From: JAJXWB01 sp964634325
GTDB lineage: Bacteria; Pseudomonadota; Alphaproteobacteria; Rhizobiales; Beijerinckiaceae
Reading direction: 5' to 3'
DNA length: 15,228 bases
NCBI GenBank assembly: GCA_964634325.1
Contig: CAZWJF010000052.1
Location: 1 to 15,228 of the forward strand
Shown here: piece by piece, positions 7,856 through 14,414 of the stretch
How positions within the stretch are numbered: the first letter of the stretch is position 1
Layout: each line of letters begins with the position of its first letter
Position numbers and translations under genes: made by a program
The notes under the pieces: generated by a model
What the model was told of the DNA's origin: nothing
The model's database searches: none
The model's input: only the letters and a program-made list of their open reading frames with translations

Positions 7856-9160
7856 CTATTTCGGCCGCTTGTCGACGACTCTTTTCGCCTTGCCGACGAC
7901 GACCCGCTCGATCGTTTCGGGATCGACGACATGGATGCGCGCCGAGACGCCGACGAATGACTTGATGTGATGGGCGACGTCCCTGGCGATGTCGTCGCGC
8001 TGGCCCATTCCGATATCGGCGGCCTCTTGCGGCATGAGTTCGACGAAGACATCCAGCTCGTCGAGGTTGTGATCTCGCGAGACGACGATTTGATAATGTC
8101 CGCACAGGTGAGGGTTCTTGAGCAGAATCTCCTCGATCTGCGTCGGAAACATGTTGACCCCGCGAATGATCAGCATGTCGTCGGTTCGGCCGGTGATCTT
8201 GCCCATACGGCGCATGGTTCGCGCCGTGCCGGGCAACAGCCGAGTCAGATCGCGCGTGCGATAGCGGATGATCGGCAGCGCTTCCTTGGTCAAGGAGGTG
8301 AACACGAGTTCGCCTTCGGAGCCGTCCGGCAGAACCTCCCCCGTGCGCGGATCGACGATCTCCGGATAGAAATGGTCTTCCCAGATATGCGGCCCGTCTT
8401 TCGTCTCGACGCATTCGCAGGCGACGCCCGGCCCCATGACCTCGGACAATCCGTAGATGTCGACGGCGTCGATGCCGAGCTTGGCCTCGATCTCGCGCCG
8501 CATTTCATTGGTCCATGGCTCTGCGCCGAAGACGCCGATGCGCAGGCTTGTCTTGTTGGCGACGGCGCCCTGTCGCGTCAGCTCGTCGGCGATCGTCAGC
8601 GCATAGGACGGCGTGCACATGATCACAGTCGGCTTGAAATCCTGAATGATCTGCGCCTGCTTTTCCGTTTGTCCGCCGGACATGGGAATGACCGTCGCGC
8701 CGAGGCGCTCGCCGCCGTAGTGCGCGCCGAGCCCGCCGGTGAACAGCCCGTATCCGTATGAGTTGAGGATAATGTCGTCCGGTCCCGCGCCCGCGGCGCG
8801 CAGCGAGCGCGCCATCACGTCCGACCAGATTTCGATATCCTTCTTCGTGTAGCCGACGACTGTCGGCTTTCCGGTCGTGCCGGACGAGGCGTGCACGCGC
8901 ACGACGTCGCGCATCGGCGACGCAAACATGCCGTACGGATAGGTCTCGCGCAGGTCGGCCTTGGTGGTGAACGGGAATTTCGCGAGGTCGGCAAGCGACC
9001 TCACATCGTCTGGATGGACGCCGGCCGCGTCGAACTTCTTGCGATAATGCGCGACGTTGTCGTAGGCGCGCTTGAGCGACCATTTTAACCGCTGCAATTG
9101 CAGCGCCTGCAATTCGTCGCGGCTCGCACGCTCGATTGGTTCGACGACGGGCGGTGTCAT
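7856..9160 (-). CDS. paaK: phenylacetate-CoA ligase
   Basis: A 434-residue cytoplasmic AMP-forming ligase that activates phenylacetate (or a close analogue) to its CoA thioester with ATP. The adenylate-forming P-loop ASSGTTGKPT is at 91-100. The YGLSEVMGPG motif typical of PaaK, the hinge region RTDDMLIIRGVN and the C-terminal GKAKRVVD with the catalytic lysine are all present. The length equals the family norm (430-440). The ribosome-binding site GGGAGG is at 9167-9172, six bases before ATG 9160. The ATG is overlapped by the stop of a possible 16-codon leader ORF (9157-9207). The gene lies between the padBCD-like genes and livH, so its product would supply the acyl-CoA oxidised by PadBCD and sensed by PaaX. 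The enzyme family is certain; preference for phenylacetate over hydroxyphenylacetate cannot be read from sequence. Confidence 0.95.
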   Translation of the reverse strand: MTPPVVEPIERASRDELQALQLQRLKWSLKRAYDNVAHYRKKFDAAGVHPDDVRSLADLAKFPFTTKADLRETYPYGMFASPMRDVVRVHASSGTTGKPTVVGYTKKDIEIWSDVMARSLRAAGAGPDDIILNSYGYGLFTGGLGAHYGGERLGATVIPMSGGQTEKQAQIIQDFKPTVIMCTPSYALTIADELTRQGAVANKTSLRIGVFGAEPWTNEMRREIEAKLGIDAVDIYGLSEVMGPGVACECVETKDGPHIWEDHFYPEIVDPRTGEVLPDGSEGELVFTSLTKEALPIIRYRTRDLTRLLPGTARTMRRMGKITGRTDDMLIIRGVNMFPTQIEEILLKNPHLCGHYQIVVSRDHNLDELDVFVELMPQEAADIGMGQRDDIARDVAHHIKSFVGVSARIHVVDPETIERVVVGKAKRVVDKRPK

Positions 9161-9207
9161 CGACGTCCTCCCGCTGCAGCGACGCTAGAGACGGCCTGAA
9201 AAGCCAT
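9157..9207 (-). CDS. possible 16-residue leader peptide coupled to paaK
   Basis: A short ORF reads MAFQAVSSVAAAGGRR and stops. It has the strongest ribosome-binding site nearby, GGGGAGGAAGG, with its GGAGG at 9215-9219, seven bases before the ATG. Its TGA shares four bases (ATGA) with the paaK start, exactly like the real gene junctions elsewhere in this operon. Ribosomes translating it would pass over the paaK ribosome-binding site, which suggests translational coupling or attenuation. The peptide has no family, no membrane helix and no run of one amino acid. It may simply be chance; treat it as a candidate. Confidence 0.4.
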   Translation of the reverse strand: MAFQAVSSVAAAGGRR

Positions 9208-9265
9208 GCGCCTTCCTCCCCTCATTCTGGACGTCGACGAATGCTTTGTTCGCCGTATCGTCCGC

Positions 9266-9283
9266 CGCGCGCCTTTGCGCGCG
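9266..9283. repeat. perfect GC stem-loop in the padD-paaK gap
   Basis: CGCGCGC and GCGCGCG form a perfect 7-bp stem around a four-base loop (AAAG on the minus strand). It lies 75 bases after the padD stop and about 59 bases before the leader ORF. No T run follows it on either strand, so it is not a classical terminator. It may stabilise or partition the transcript between padBCD and paaK. I saw no convincing -35/-10 pair in this 197-base gap. Confidence 0.4.
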
Positions 9284-9357
9284 TGGTCAGATGAAGCCTA
9301 ACAAACTTCTCTTGCTCGCGCCCAGACGGCGCTTCGCATTCGCGCCACTGGACACAA

Positions 9358-10257
9358 TCACGGAACGCTTCCCGCCTTCTCCCATCCCGGCTTGAGACCG
9401 GGACCGGGGCTGCTGCGGCCGCGCGATGGCGTGCGCGGCAACGAGAAGCCTTGCGTGAAGGCGGCGCGGCAAACCAGAACGTATTTGAACAGGGCGCCGC
9501 CGAACGCCGCCAGCAGGCCGGCGATGGCGAGCAGCAGCGGTTGTGCGGCATAGGCGCCGGCAAGCGCCAGAACGCCCGCCGTCGCGTGCCCGATCCAGAC
9601 GAACCGCGGCTCGAAAGCGTCAAAGGCCTTGATTGATCCGGACGGCGCGCCAGTCGCTCGCAAATCGTTGCGATAAGCGCGCCAGGCCCAAAATCGCATA
9701 GCGACAAGGCAGGCGAGCGCGTAACCCATCGGCGCGAGGCTCGGCCAGACCGGCGCCGCGAGGCACAGCAGCCCGACGCCTTCGGCCAGCGCCGTCGCGA
9801 CGATCAATGCGACGCAGGACCAGCGTCGCCAGGCTGGAATGCCGAGATTGGCCTTGAGAATGCGCCCCTGCGCGTAAGCATAGACGAGGCCGGTCGCGCC
9901 AGCCGCGATGATCGCGAGCGGCGAAGCGGAGAAAATGGCGAGACCGCCGCTGAGGAACACGAGGGGCGCCAGCCAAGCCTCCCGCGACATCCACGACGTC
10001 GAAGGACGACGGACGACATGGAACGCCCGCCAGGGCCGACCGATCTTCAGCCAGACGCAGAACAGCCCGGCTGCGACAAGAAGGAGACCGAGCGCCTCCA
10101 GCGCGCGCATGTCGGCGCCGAACGGTACGGCGAGCGCGCAGGCGAACAGCAGGCCTGCGCCAGCGCCGCCGAAAATGAAATTGAGCGCGCCGCGAATATC
10201 CCATTCCTTCTGCTGGCGCGGCATGGTGCGGTCGATGAAGCCGCGGTCCTCGCTCAT
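9358..10257 (-). CDS. padD: membrane anchor subunit of the phenylacetyl-CoA:acceptor oxidoreductase-like complex (DmsC/NrfD type)
   Basis: A 299-residue polytopic inner-membrane protein that should anchor the complex and pass electrons to quinone. About eight hydrophobic helices are visible, near 25-46, 51-71, 94-112, 113-129, 147-168, 172-187, 218-237 and 240-262. KEWDIRGALNFIFGGAGAG near the start and KIGRPWRAFHVVRRPSTSW after helix 2 are typical of the DmsC/PsrC-like anchors. I chose ATG 10257 because it overlaps the padC stop by four bases; a second ATG lies 11 codons later (10224). The open frame reaches 80 codons further upstream, but only through padC. The last 25 residues are proline- and arginine-rich and probably cytoplasmic. 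The membrane-anchor call is firm; the pad name rests on the partner genes, and pad subunit letters are applied by role. Confidence 0.82.
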   Translation of the reverse strand: MSEDRGFIDRTMPRQQKEWDIRGALNFIFGGAGAGLLFACALAVPFGADMRALEALGLLLVAAGLFCVWLKIGRPWRAFHVVRRPSTSWMSREAWLAPLVFLSGGLAIFSASPLAIIAAGATGLVYAYAQGRILKANLGIPAWRRWSCVALIVATALAEGVGLLCLAAPVWPSLAPMGYALACLVAMRFWAWRAYRNDLRATGAPSGSIKAFDAFEPRFVWIGHATAGVLALAGAYAAQPLLLAIAGLLAAFGGALFKYVLVCRAAFTQGFSLPRTPSRGRSSPGPGLKPGWEKAGSVP

Positions 10258-10922
10258 GCCTCGTCTCCATCGAGGATGTAATAGACGGAGGGGTCGGTCC
10301 CGAGTTCCTCGTGCATCCGAAAATGTTCGGTGCTGGCGAGAAGCGCCGAGACGTTGCTGTTCGGATCCTTGATGTCGCCGAAGTGCATTGCGCCGGAAAT
10401 ACAAGAATTCACGCAGGCCGGCGTGACTTCCGGATCGACGCCCGGCGTCTTGCCGGTCTTGGCTGCGAGATCGATTCGATCCTGGCAGAAGGTGCATTTT
10501 GTCGCGACGCCGAGCCGCTCTGGCTCAAAGCGCGCGAGTTCCGATTTCATGGGTTCGCCGTAGGCGTATCGCGCGATGTGCTGGATCGAGCGCGCATCGT
10601 ACGGACAAGCCATGACGCAATTGGCGCAGCCGATGCAGATGTCGTAATCGATGGTGACGAGCCCATCGAGCCGCTGCTTGGTCGCAGTGGTCGGGCAGAC
10701 ATGCATGCACGGTGGATTGGCGCAGTGCATGCATGCGACCGGCATGAAGGTGCGTTGCACGTCCGGAAATTCGCCCGTCTCAAGGTCGAGCACGCGGCGC
10801 CATTGCACGCCGGGCGGCGTCGCGTTGGCGTTCTTGCACGCGGCCGTACAGGTCTGACAACCGACGCAGCGGCGCAGGTCGATCGCCATTACATAGCGCT
10901 TGTCGACGCTGGTTGCGCTCAT
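10254..10922 (-). CDS. padC: four-cluster iron-sulfur subunit of the phenylacetyl-CoA:acceptor oxidoreductase-like complex
   Basis: A 222-residue DmsB-like electron-transfer protein. Sixteen cysteines form four [4Fe-4S] sites: C19-C22-C25-C29, C64-C67-C72-C76, C96-C99-C102-C106, and C143-C146 with C170-C174. This is the standard set of the DMSO reductase family beta subunits. It lacks a signal peptide, so it should sit on the cytoplasmic face between the molybdenum subunit and the membrane anchor. Both borders are ATGA overlaps (with padB at 10919-10922 and padD at 10254-10257), so the three subunits should be made together. The family is certain; assignment to phenylacetyl-CoA oxidation depends on paaK, paaX and the large subunit. 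Confidence 0.87.
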   Translation of the reverse strand: MSATSVDKRYVMAIDLRRCVGCQTCTAACKNANATPPGVQWRRVLDLETGEFPDVQRTFMPVACMHCANPPCMHVCPTTATKQRLDGLVTIDYDICIGCANCVMACPYDARSIQHIARYAYGEPMKSELARFEPERLGVATKCTFCQDRIDLAAKTGKTPGVDPEVTPACVNSCISGAMHFGDIKDPNSNVSALLASTEHFRMHEELGTDPSVYYILDGDEA

Positions 10923-13669
10923 GCCGCAACCGCCTTGTCCATGCGTCGGATCGCAACCCGCACAATGTCCGCGCCCGAACCGGTCGCGTCGGTCAGTTCG
11001 AGCGACATGGGCGCGATCGTATTGAGGCTCGCGCGCTCGCTATCCTTGATGTAGGGCGTCGCCCAGTGGTCGAACTGGCCGATAATGACGATCGTATCCG
11101 GCCGCACGCCCTTGACCAGCGCGGCCTTGCCATAGGTCGCGCCGATATGAGAGCGCACCTCCACGCGGTCGCCTTCGCAGATCCCGAGCTTTTGGGCCGT
11201 CTTGTCATTGATGATGACGCCGGTGTGGCCGTGCAGGTTCTCGGAGACCTCGTCCATCAGCGCTATGCCGGCGTTGCCGCCGGAATGGTATTGCATGCTC
11301 TTGGTCGAGAGCAGCCAGAACGGGAACTCCTCGAGGCTGCCGCCGGCCCTGACCAGCGCACGCTCCCACCGGCCGGGCACGTCGTGCCAGTCGGGCAATC
11401 CGACATATTCGGTCAATTGCTCGTCCCACCAGTGAATGTCGCTTTCGTGGAGACGATTGCCGAGTTCGCGACCGATGCGGATCAGCCGTTCCTGATAGGG
11501 CAATTCGTAGCGCAATCCCTGCCGTTCGAGCGTGGGCGTGAGATACCAGCCGAGACGCGACGCCGGAATCGCGTAGAAGCCATGCTCCTTGAACCAGTCG
11601 AGACCGTACGTTTCCTTGCCCTCGGACAGCGTCGCCGTGGCGGCGCGGCACACAGCGTCCCAGACCTGATCTGGATCGAGCGCGCGCGCGGCGTCCAGAC
11701 TGAAGTCATAGGCCTCGCCCTTCAGCGGCGAGACGCCGGAGATGCCGCGATTGAGTTGCGCTACGTAGCCGTCGAGCAATCCGCTGCGACGCGCGAGTTC
11801 GCCCGCGATCCAGGAGAAGTCGCGCGCCTCGCCCTGCGGCTCGACCGCCTTCTGACGCAATACGACGCCGATGTAGTCCCAGAAGTGCTCCTGGTACTTG
11901 GTCTGCCCCATGCGGATGAGCTGATTGGACTCGAGGTCCGTCGCTTCCGGCAGAAGCAGGTCGGCCATGTAATTGGTTTCGTCGACCGTATAGGCGAAAG
12001 CGACCATAAACGGGAATTTCGCCGCAGCGTCCGCAAGACGTCGCGTCTCCCAGAACGAGATGGCCGGGTTCGAGCGATAGACGAACCAGAGTTCGGGATA
12101 GGTCGGCTTCGGCCAGTTCCAGCCTTCAGGCGTCTCCTCCTGAAACATCCAGGCGAGTTGCGTCGGCCCCAGCGCCTGACTCCAGCCGCCATTGCGGCCG
12201 ACAATCGGCACGAGCGTGCGATGGATGTTGCGCGTCGTCGGTTGCGCTTCCCAGGAGTTCGATCCGGTTGGGTTGAAGTACTGGACCATGAAGCCGTCTT
12301 CGCCGGGCTTCACGCTCAGATGCCGGTTTTCCTGCGGACGATTGACGCGCACGGTGGTGCCGAGAATGCCGCCAGGGTTTTCGAGCGCGCCGACGAGCAT
12401 CGCGAGCACGGTGCGCGCCCAGCAACATTCGAAGGCGCCCCAGCCATTGTTCACGGACTTGCCGAGCGTCACCGCGACAGGCCGTAGAGGCAGCGTGACG
12501 CCGTCGATCTCGATCGTCTCGCCGATGGAGGCGGCGTCCAGATATTCGTTGGCGATCCGCCGTATCGTTTCGGCGGGCACGTCGCAAATCTTCGAAGCCC
12601 ACTCCGGCGTGTAGCGTTCGATGTGGTCTGCGAGCGCCTGATAGGCGGTGGCGCCCTCGACATCGACATAATCCTTGCGAGCGGCGTCCGCGTCGATGGA
12701 GATAGCCCGCGCGACACGATAGCGGCCTGAGACGGCGGGTTTCGCGCCCGGAGCGTCGTAGGGGACAACCTCCCCCGCGCCTTCGTCGAACAGTAGCGGC
12801 TTGTGGCTTTCGGGGTTGCGCAGGTAGAGGCCATCCGGGCCCACCAGATACGGCGACGCGGTGCGATCGCGCAGGAAAGGTATGTCCAGCTCCCCGAGCC
12901 CGCGCTCGCGTACGAGCACATGAATGATCGCGAACAGGAAGGCCGGATCGGTCTTCGGCCGAATAGGCACCCATTCGGCCGAACAGGCGGCTGTGATCGT
13001 GAGGCTCGGCTCGACCTGGACGCGCTTGTAGCCGCGAATGCGCGCATCCGCATGGCGGATGACCGCTGTCGGGCCGCCCGTCACTTCGACATTGGCGCCG
13101 AGCGAAATGACATATCGCGTGTAGGGCGTATCGGCGGAAACGGTGAAGGCGCGATGCCAGAACTCACCGTAGAGATGTTCGGAATGGACGCATTTGACGC
13201 CCTGTCCGGACCCGAAACTGTAGTCGATCGGCCCCCACGCCGCGAGAAAAGCGGGGAAGGTGCCCATGTAATTGGCGGGCGTGCCGCCGTGGCCGAAGCT
13301 CGCTGCGATGCGCGGCAGACCAGCCTCGTCGATCACGCCTTTCGCGCGAATCGTCCTGAGCCTTTCGGCGATCGTATCGAGCGCTTCGTCCCACGAGATA
13401 GCCGTGAAGCCCGGATCTTCATCGCGACCCTTCTTCGGGTTGGTCCGCTTCATCGGCGTGAGGATGCGATTGGGATTGTAGGTCTTCTGCACCAGGCCAT
13501 AGGCCTTCACGCAGGGGCGCCCACGCGCGGGATGGACGCGGTCTCCATCGAAATTCGGTTCGATCTCGGTCGCGATTCCGTTCTCGACCTTGACGCGCAG
13601 AAAGTCGGGACCAGAGACGCAATTGTAACAGAAGGACGGGACGCTCTTCGCCTGTTCGGCCGCGCTCAT
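10919..13669 (-). CDS. padB: molybdopterin (bis-MGD) catalytic subunit, phenylacetyl-CoA:acceptor oxidoreductase-like
   Basis: A 916-residue DMSO reductase-family molybdoenzyme, proposed to oxidise the CH2 of phenylacetyl-CoA to the alpha-keto level, forming phenylglyoxylate. The N-terminal iron-sulfur site has C14, C17 and C53; the expected third cysteine (position 21) is proline, followed by D22. AYGLVQKTYNPNRIL (56-70) is the usual next motif. C160, in SGQGVKCVHSEH, is a candidate Mo ligand. There is no twin-arginine signal, so the enzyme stays in the cytoplasm, where CoA esters are. The start ATG 13669 follows GGGAGGAG (13673-13680), clearly better than the in-frame ATG at 13693. It is the first gene of the minus-strand operon. 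Alternative: another DMSO-reductase-type complex acting on a related CoA thioester. Family certain, substrate inferred from paaK, paaX and the anchor subunit. Confidence 0.82.
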   Translation of the reverse strand: MSAAEQAKSVPSFCYNCVSGPDFLRVKVENGIATEIEPNFDGDRVHPARGRPCVKAYGLVQKTYNPNRILTPMKRTNPKKGRDEDPGFTAISWDEALDTIAERLRTIRAKGVIDEAGLPRIAASFGHGGTPANYMGTFPAFLAAWGPIDYSFGSGQGVKCVHSEHLYGEFWHRAFTVSADTPYTRYVISLGANVEVTGGPTAVIRHADARIRGYKRVQVEPSLTITAACSAEWVPIRPKTDPAFLFAIIHVLVRERGLGELDIPFLRDRTASPYLVGPDGLYLRNPESHKPLLFDEGAGEVVPYDAPGAKPAVSGRYRVARAISIDADAARKDYVDVEGATAYQALADHIERYTPEWASKICDVPAETIRRIANEYLDAASIGETIEIDGVTLPLRPVAVTLGKSVNNGWGAFECCWARTVLAMLVGALENPGGILGTTVRVNRPQENRHLSVKPGEDGFMVQYFNPTGSNSWEAQPTTRNIHRTLVPIVGRNGGWSQALGPTQLAWMFQEETPEGWNWPKPTYPELWFVYRSNPAISFWETRRLADAAAKFPFMVAFAYTVDETNYMADLLLPEATDLESNQLIRMGQTKYQEHFWDYIGVVLRQKAVEPQGEARDFSWIAGELARRSGLLDGYVAQLNRGISGVSPLKGEAYDFSLDAARALDPDQVWDAVCRAATATLSEGKETYGLDWFKEHGFYAIPASRLGWYLTPTLERQGLRYELPYQERLIRIGRELGNRLHESDIHWWDEQLTEYVGLPDWHDVPGRWERALVRAGGSLEEFPFWLLSTKSMQYHSGGNAGIALMDEVSENLHGHTGVIINDKTAQKLGICEGDRVEVRSHIGATYGKAALVKGVRPDTIVIIGQFDHWATPYIKDSERASLNTIAPMSLELTDATGSGADIVRVAIRRMDKAVAA

Positions 13670-13672
13670 CTG

Positions 13673-13680
13673 CTCCTCCC
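13673..13680 (-). promoter_or_regulatory. ribosome-binding site fixing the padB start
   Basis: GGGAGGAG on the minus strand, with its GGAGG core five bases before ATG 13669. It decides between this ATG and the one eight codons upstream at 13693, which would place the site inside the coding region. Confidence 0.75.
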
Positions 13681-13730
13681 ATCTCCGACGCACGTTCGGG
13701 CTTTGCCGCCTCTCTGCATCGCACGCCTTG

Positions 13731-13758
13731 ATGATACATATTTGCTCGCATCAATCAA
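13731..13758 (-). promoter_or_regulatory. candidate sigma70-type promoter of the padB operon
   Basis: On the minus strand TTGATT (13753-13758, four of six consensus bases) is followed after 16 bases by TATCAT (13731-13736, five of six). Transcription would start near 13724, leaving a leader of about 55 bases before padB. The -10 box overlaps one of three ATGATAC words in this control region. Confidence 0.45.
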
Positions 13759-13791
13759 GAAATCGGTATCATATCATCGTTTTCGAATTCG

Positions 13792-13806
13792 TTGCGCGGC
13801 GCGCAA
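13792..13806. promoter_or_regulatory. 15-bp palindrome, candidate operator
   Basis: TTGCGCG-G-CGCGCAA has seven-base perfect arms around a single central base. It lies about midway between the two divergent promoters, and a further TTGCGC half-site is at 13832-13837. Although TTTTT follows on the plus strand, no plus-strand gene ends here, so an operator is likelier than a terminator. The cognate protein is unknown; PaaX is one possibility. Confidence 0.4.
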
Positions 13807-13839
13807 TTTTTGTTGTGCGGTGCGTGATGCATTGCGCCC

Positions 13840-13869
13840 CTGATCTTCATATGACACGATCAAGATCAG
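13840..13869. promoter_or_regulatory. inverted repeat upstream of the thioesterase promoter, candidate operator
   Basis: CTGATCTT and AAGATCAG are perfect eight-base arms separated by 14 bases, giving a half-site spacing of 22 bases, about two helical turns. The repeat ends three bases before the proposed -35 box and is centred about 54 bases before the proposed start point, a position compatible with an activator or an overlapping repressor. Confidence 0.45.
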
Positions 13870-13872
13870 ATA

Positions 13873-13902
13873 ATGATACAAGTGGCGCGCGAACATTATA
13901 AT
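13873..13902 (+). promoter_or_regulatory. candidate sigma70-type promoter of the thioesterase-fdhD pair
   Basis: A perfect TATAAT (13897-13902) lies 18 bases after ATGATA (13873-13878, four of six matches to TTGACA). Transcription would start near 13909, about 30 bases before GTG 13939. This placement excludes the in-frame ATG at 13873 as a start, because that ATG is part of the -35 box. Confidence 0.55.
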
Positions 13903-13938
13903 ATCTGTATCCTGTTCGCGGCGACCCGGGAGGAGATC

Positions 13939-14346
13939 GTGAAGGACAGTTTGACACCCGGCATGGCCAGGACGCGCCAGATCGTCGTCGATACGCCGCG
14001 CACCATCGATTTTCTCGGCGAGAGTCTGCGCGTTTACGCCACGCCGGAACTCGTCCGCGATTTCGAGATCGCGTGTCGTGACTTTCTTCTCGAACATTCC
14101 GACGCCGGCGAAGATTCCGTCGGGACGGGGATCAGCGTCACGCATGGCGGCGCTACGCTGCGCGGCATGACTGTCGACATGACCGTGACAGTCGCCAAGA
14201 TCGATGGACGGCTGGTGACATTCGATCTGGTCGCCAGGGACTCGATCGAGGAAATCAGCCGCGGCAGCCACAGTCGCTTCGTCGTCGAAGTCGAGAAACT
14301 GCGCCAGCGCGTCGCGGCCAAAGCGGCGAAGGCAGGGATCGGCTGA
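13939..14346 (+). CDS. FlK-like hotdog-fold acyl-CoA thioesterase
   Basis: A 135-residue single hotdog-domain protein resembling fluoroacetyl-CoA thioesterase FlK and its many uncharacterised relatives. T35, E43 and H69 (in VTHGGAT), with R113 in GSHSRF, match the spacing of FlK T42, E50, H76 and R120, so hydrolysis of an acyl-CoA is likely. The aromatic lid residues of FlK are not obvious, so fluoroacetate resistance is not implied. I start it at GTG 13939, preceded by GGGAGGAG (13928-13935), which gives the usual family N-terminus (SLTPGMARTRQ). The ATG 22 codons earlier falls inside the promoter. It diverges from padB and precedes fdhD by 68 bases. Possible roles are hydrolysis of phenylglyoxylyl-CoA or removal of dead-end CoA esters. 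Both are inference. Confidence 0.8.
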   Translation: MKDSLTPGMARTRQIVVDTPRTIDFLGESLRVYATPELVRDFEIACRDFLLEHSDAGEDSVGTGISVTHGGATLRGMTVDMTVTVAKIDGRLVTFDLVARDSIEEISRGSHSRFVVEVEKLRQRVAAKAAKAGIG

Positions 14347-14414
14347 GCGCGCACGTCTCGCGCAGCGGGAACTTTTCTGGTCTTCTCGACACCGAGAATC
14401 GACAGAGCGCCGGC

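Noticed and set aside
6963..8414. Long upstream extension of the livM reading frame (frame open to 8414)
   Set aside because: It crosses livH and paaK on the same strand in another frame, its translation is arginine-rich low-complexity, and livM has a well-placed ATGA start at 6962.
9266..9283. GC stem-loop after padD as an intrinsic terminator
   Set aside because: No T run on either side, so only a stem-loop is reported.
10258..10497. Eighty-codon N-terminal extension of padD
   Set aside because: It lies wholly inside padC in a different frame; the ATGA-coupled start at 10257 gives the normal membrane-anchor N-terminus.
10913..12487. 524-codon plus-strand open frame opposite padB
   Set aside because: It is a shadow of padB in high-GC DNA: no recognisable domain and a charged, arginine-rich composition, while the minus strand encodes a clear molybdoenzyme.
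13669..13693. Arg-rich MRRRWEEQ start of padB as a Tat signal
   Set aside because: No hydrophobic core or cleavage site follows, and the ribosome-binding site supports ATG 13669, which removes the arginines.
13727..13870. FNR/CRP-type boxes in the divergent control region
   Set aside because: TTGAT and ATCAA words occur, but no pair has the TTGAT-N4-ATCAA spacing.
13939..14346. True fluoroacetyl-CoA thioesterase giving fluoroacetate resistance
   Set aside because: Catalytic residues match, but the aromatic lid is not evident and the neighbours concern aryl acids, so only the FlK-like family is claimed.
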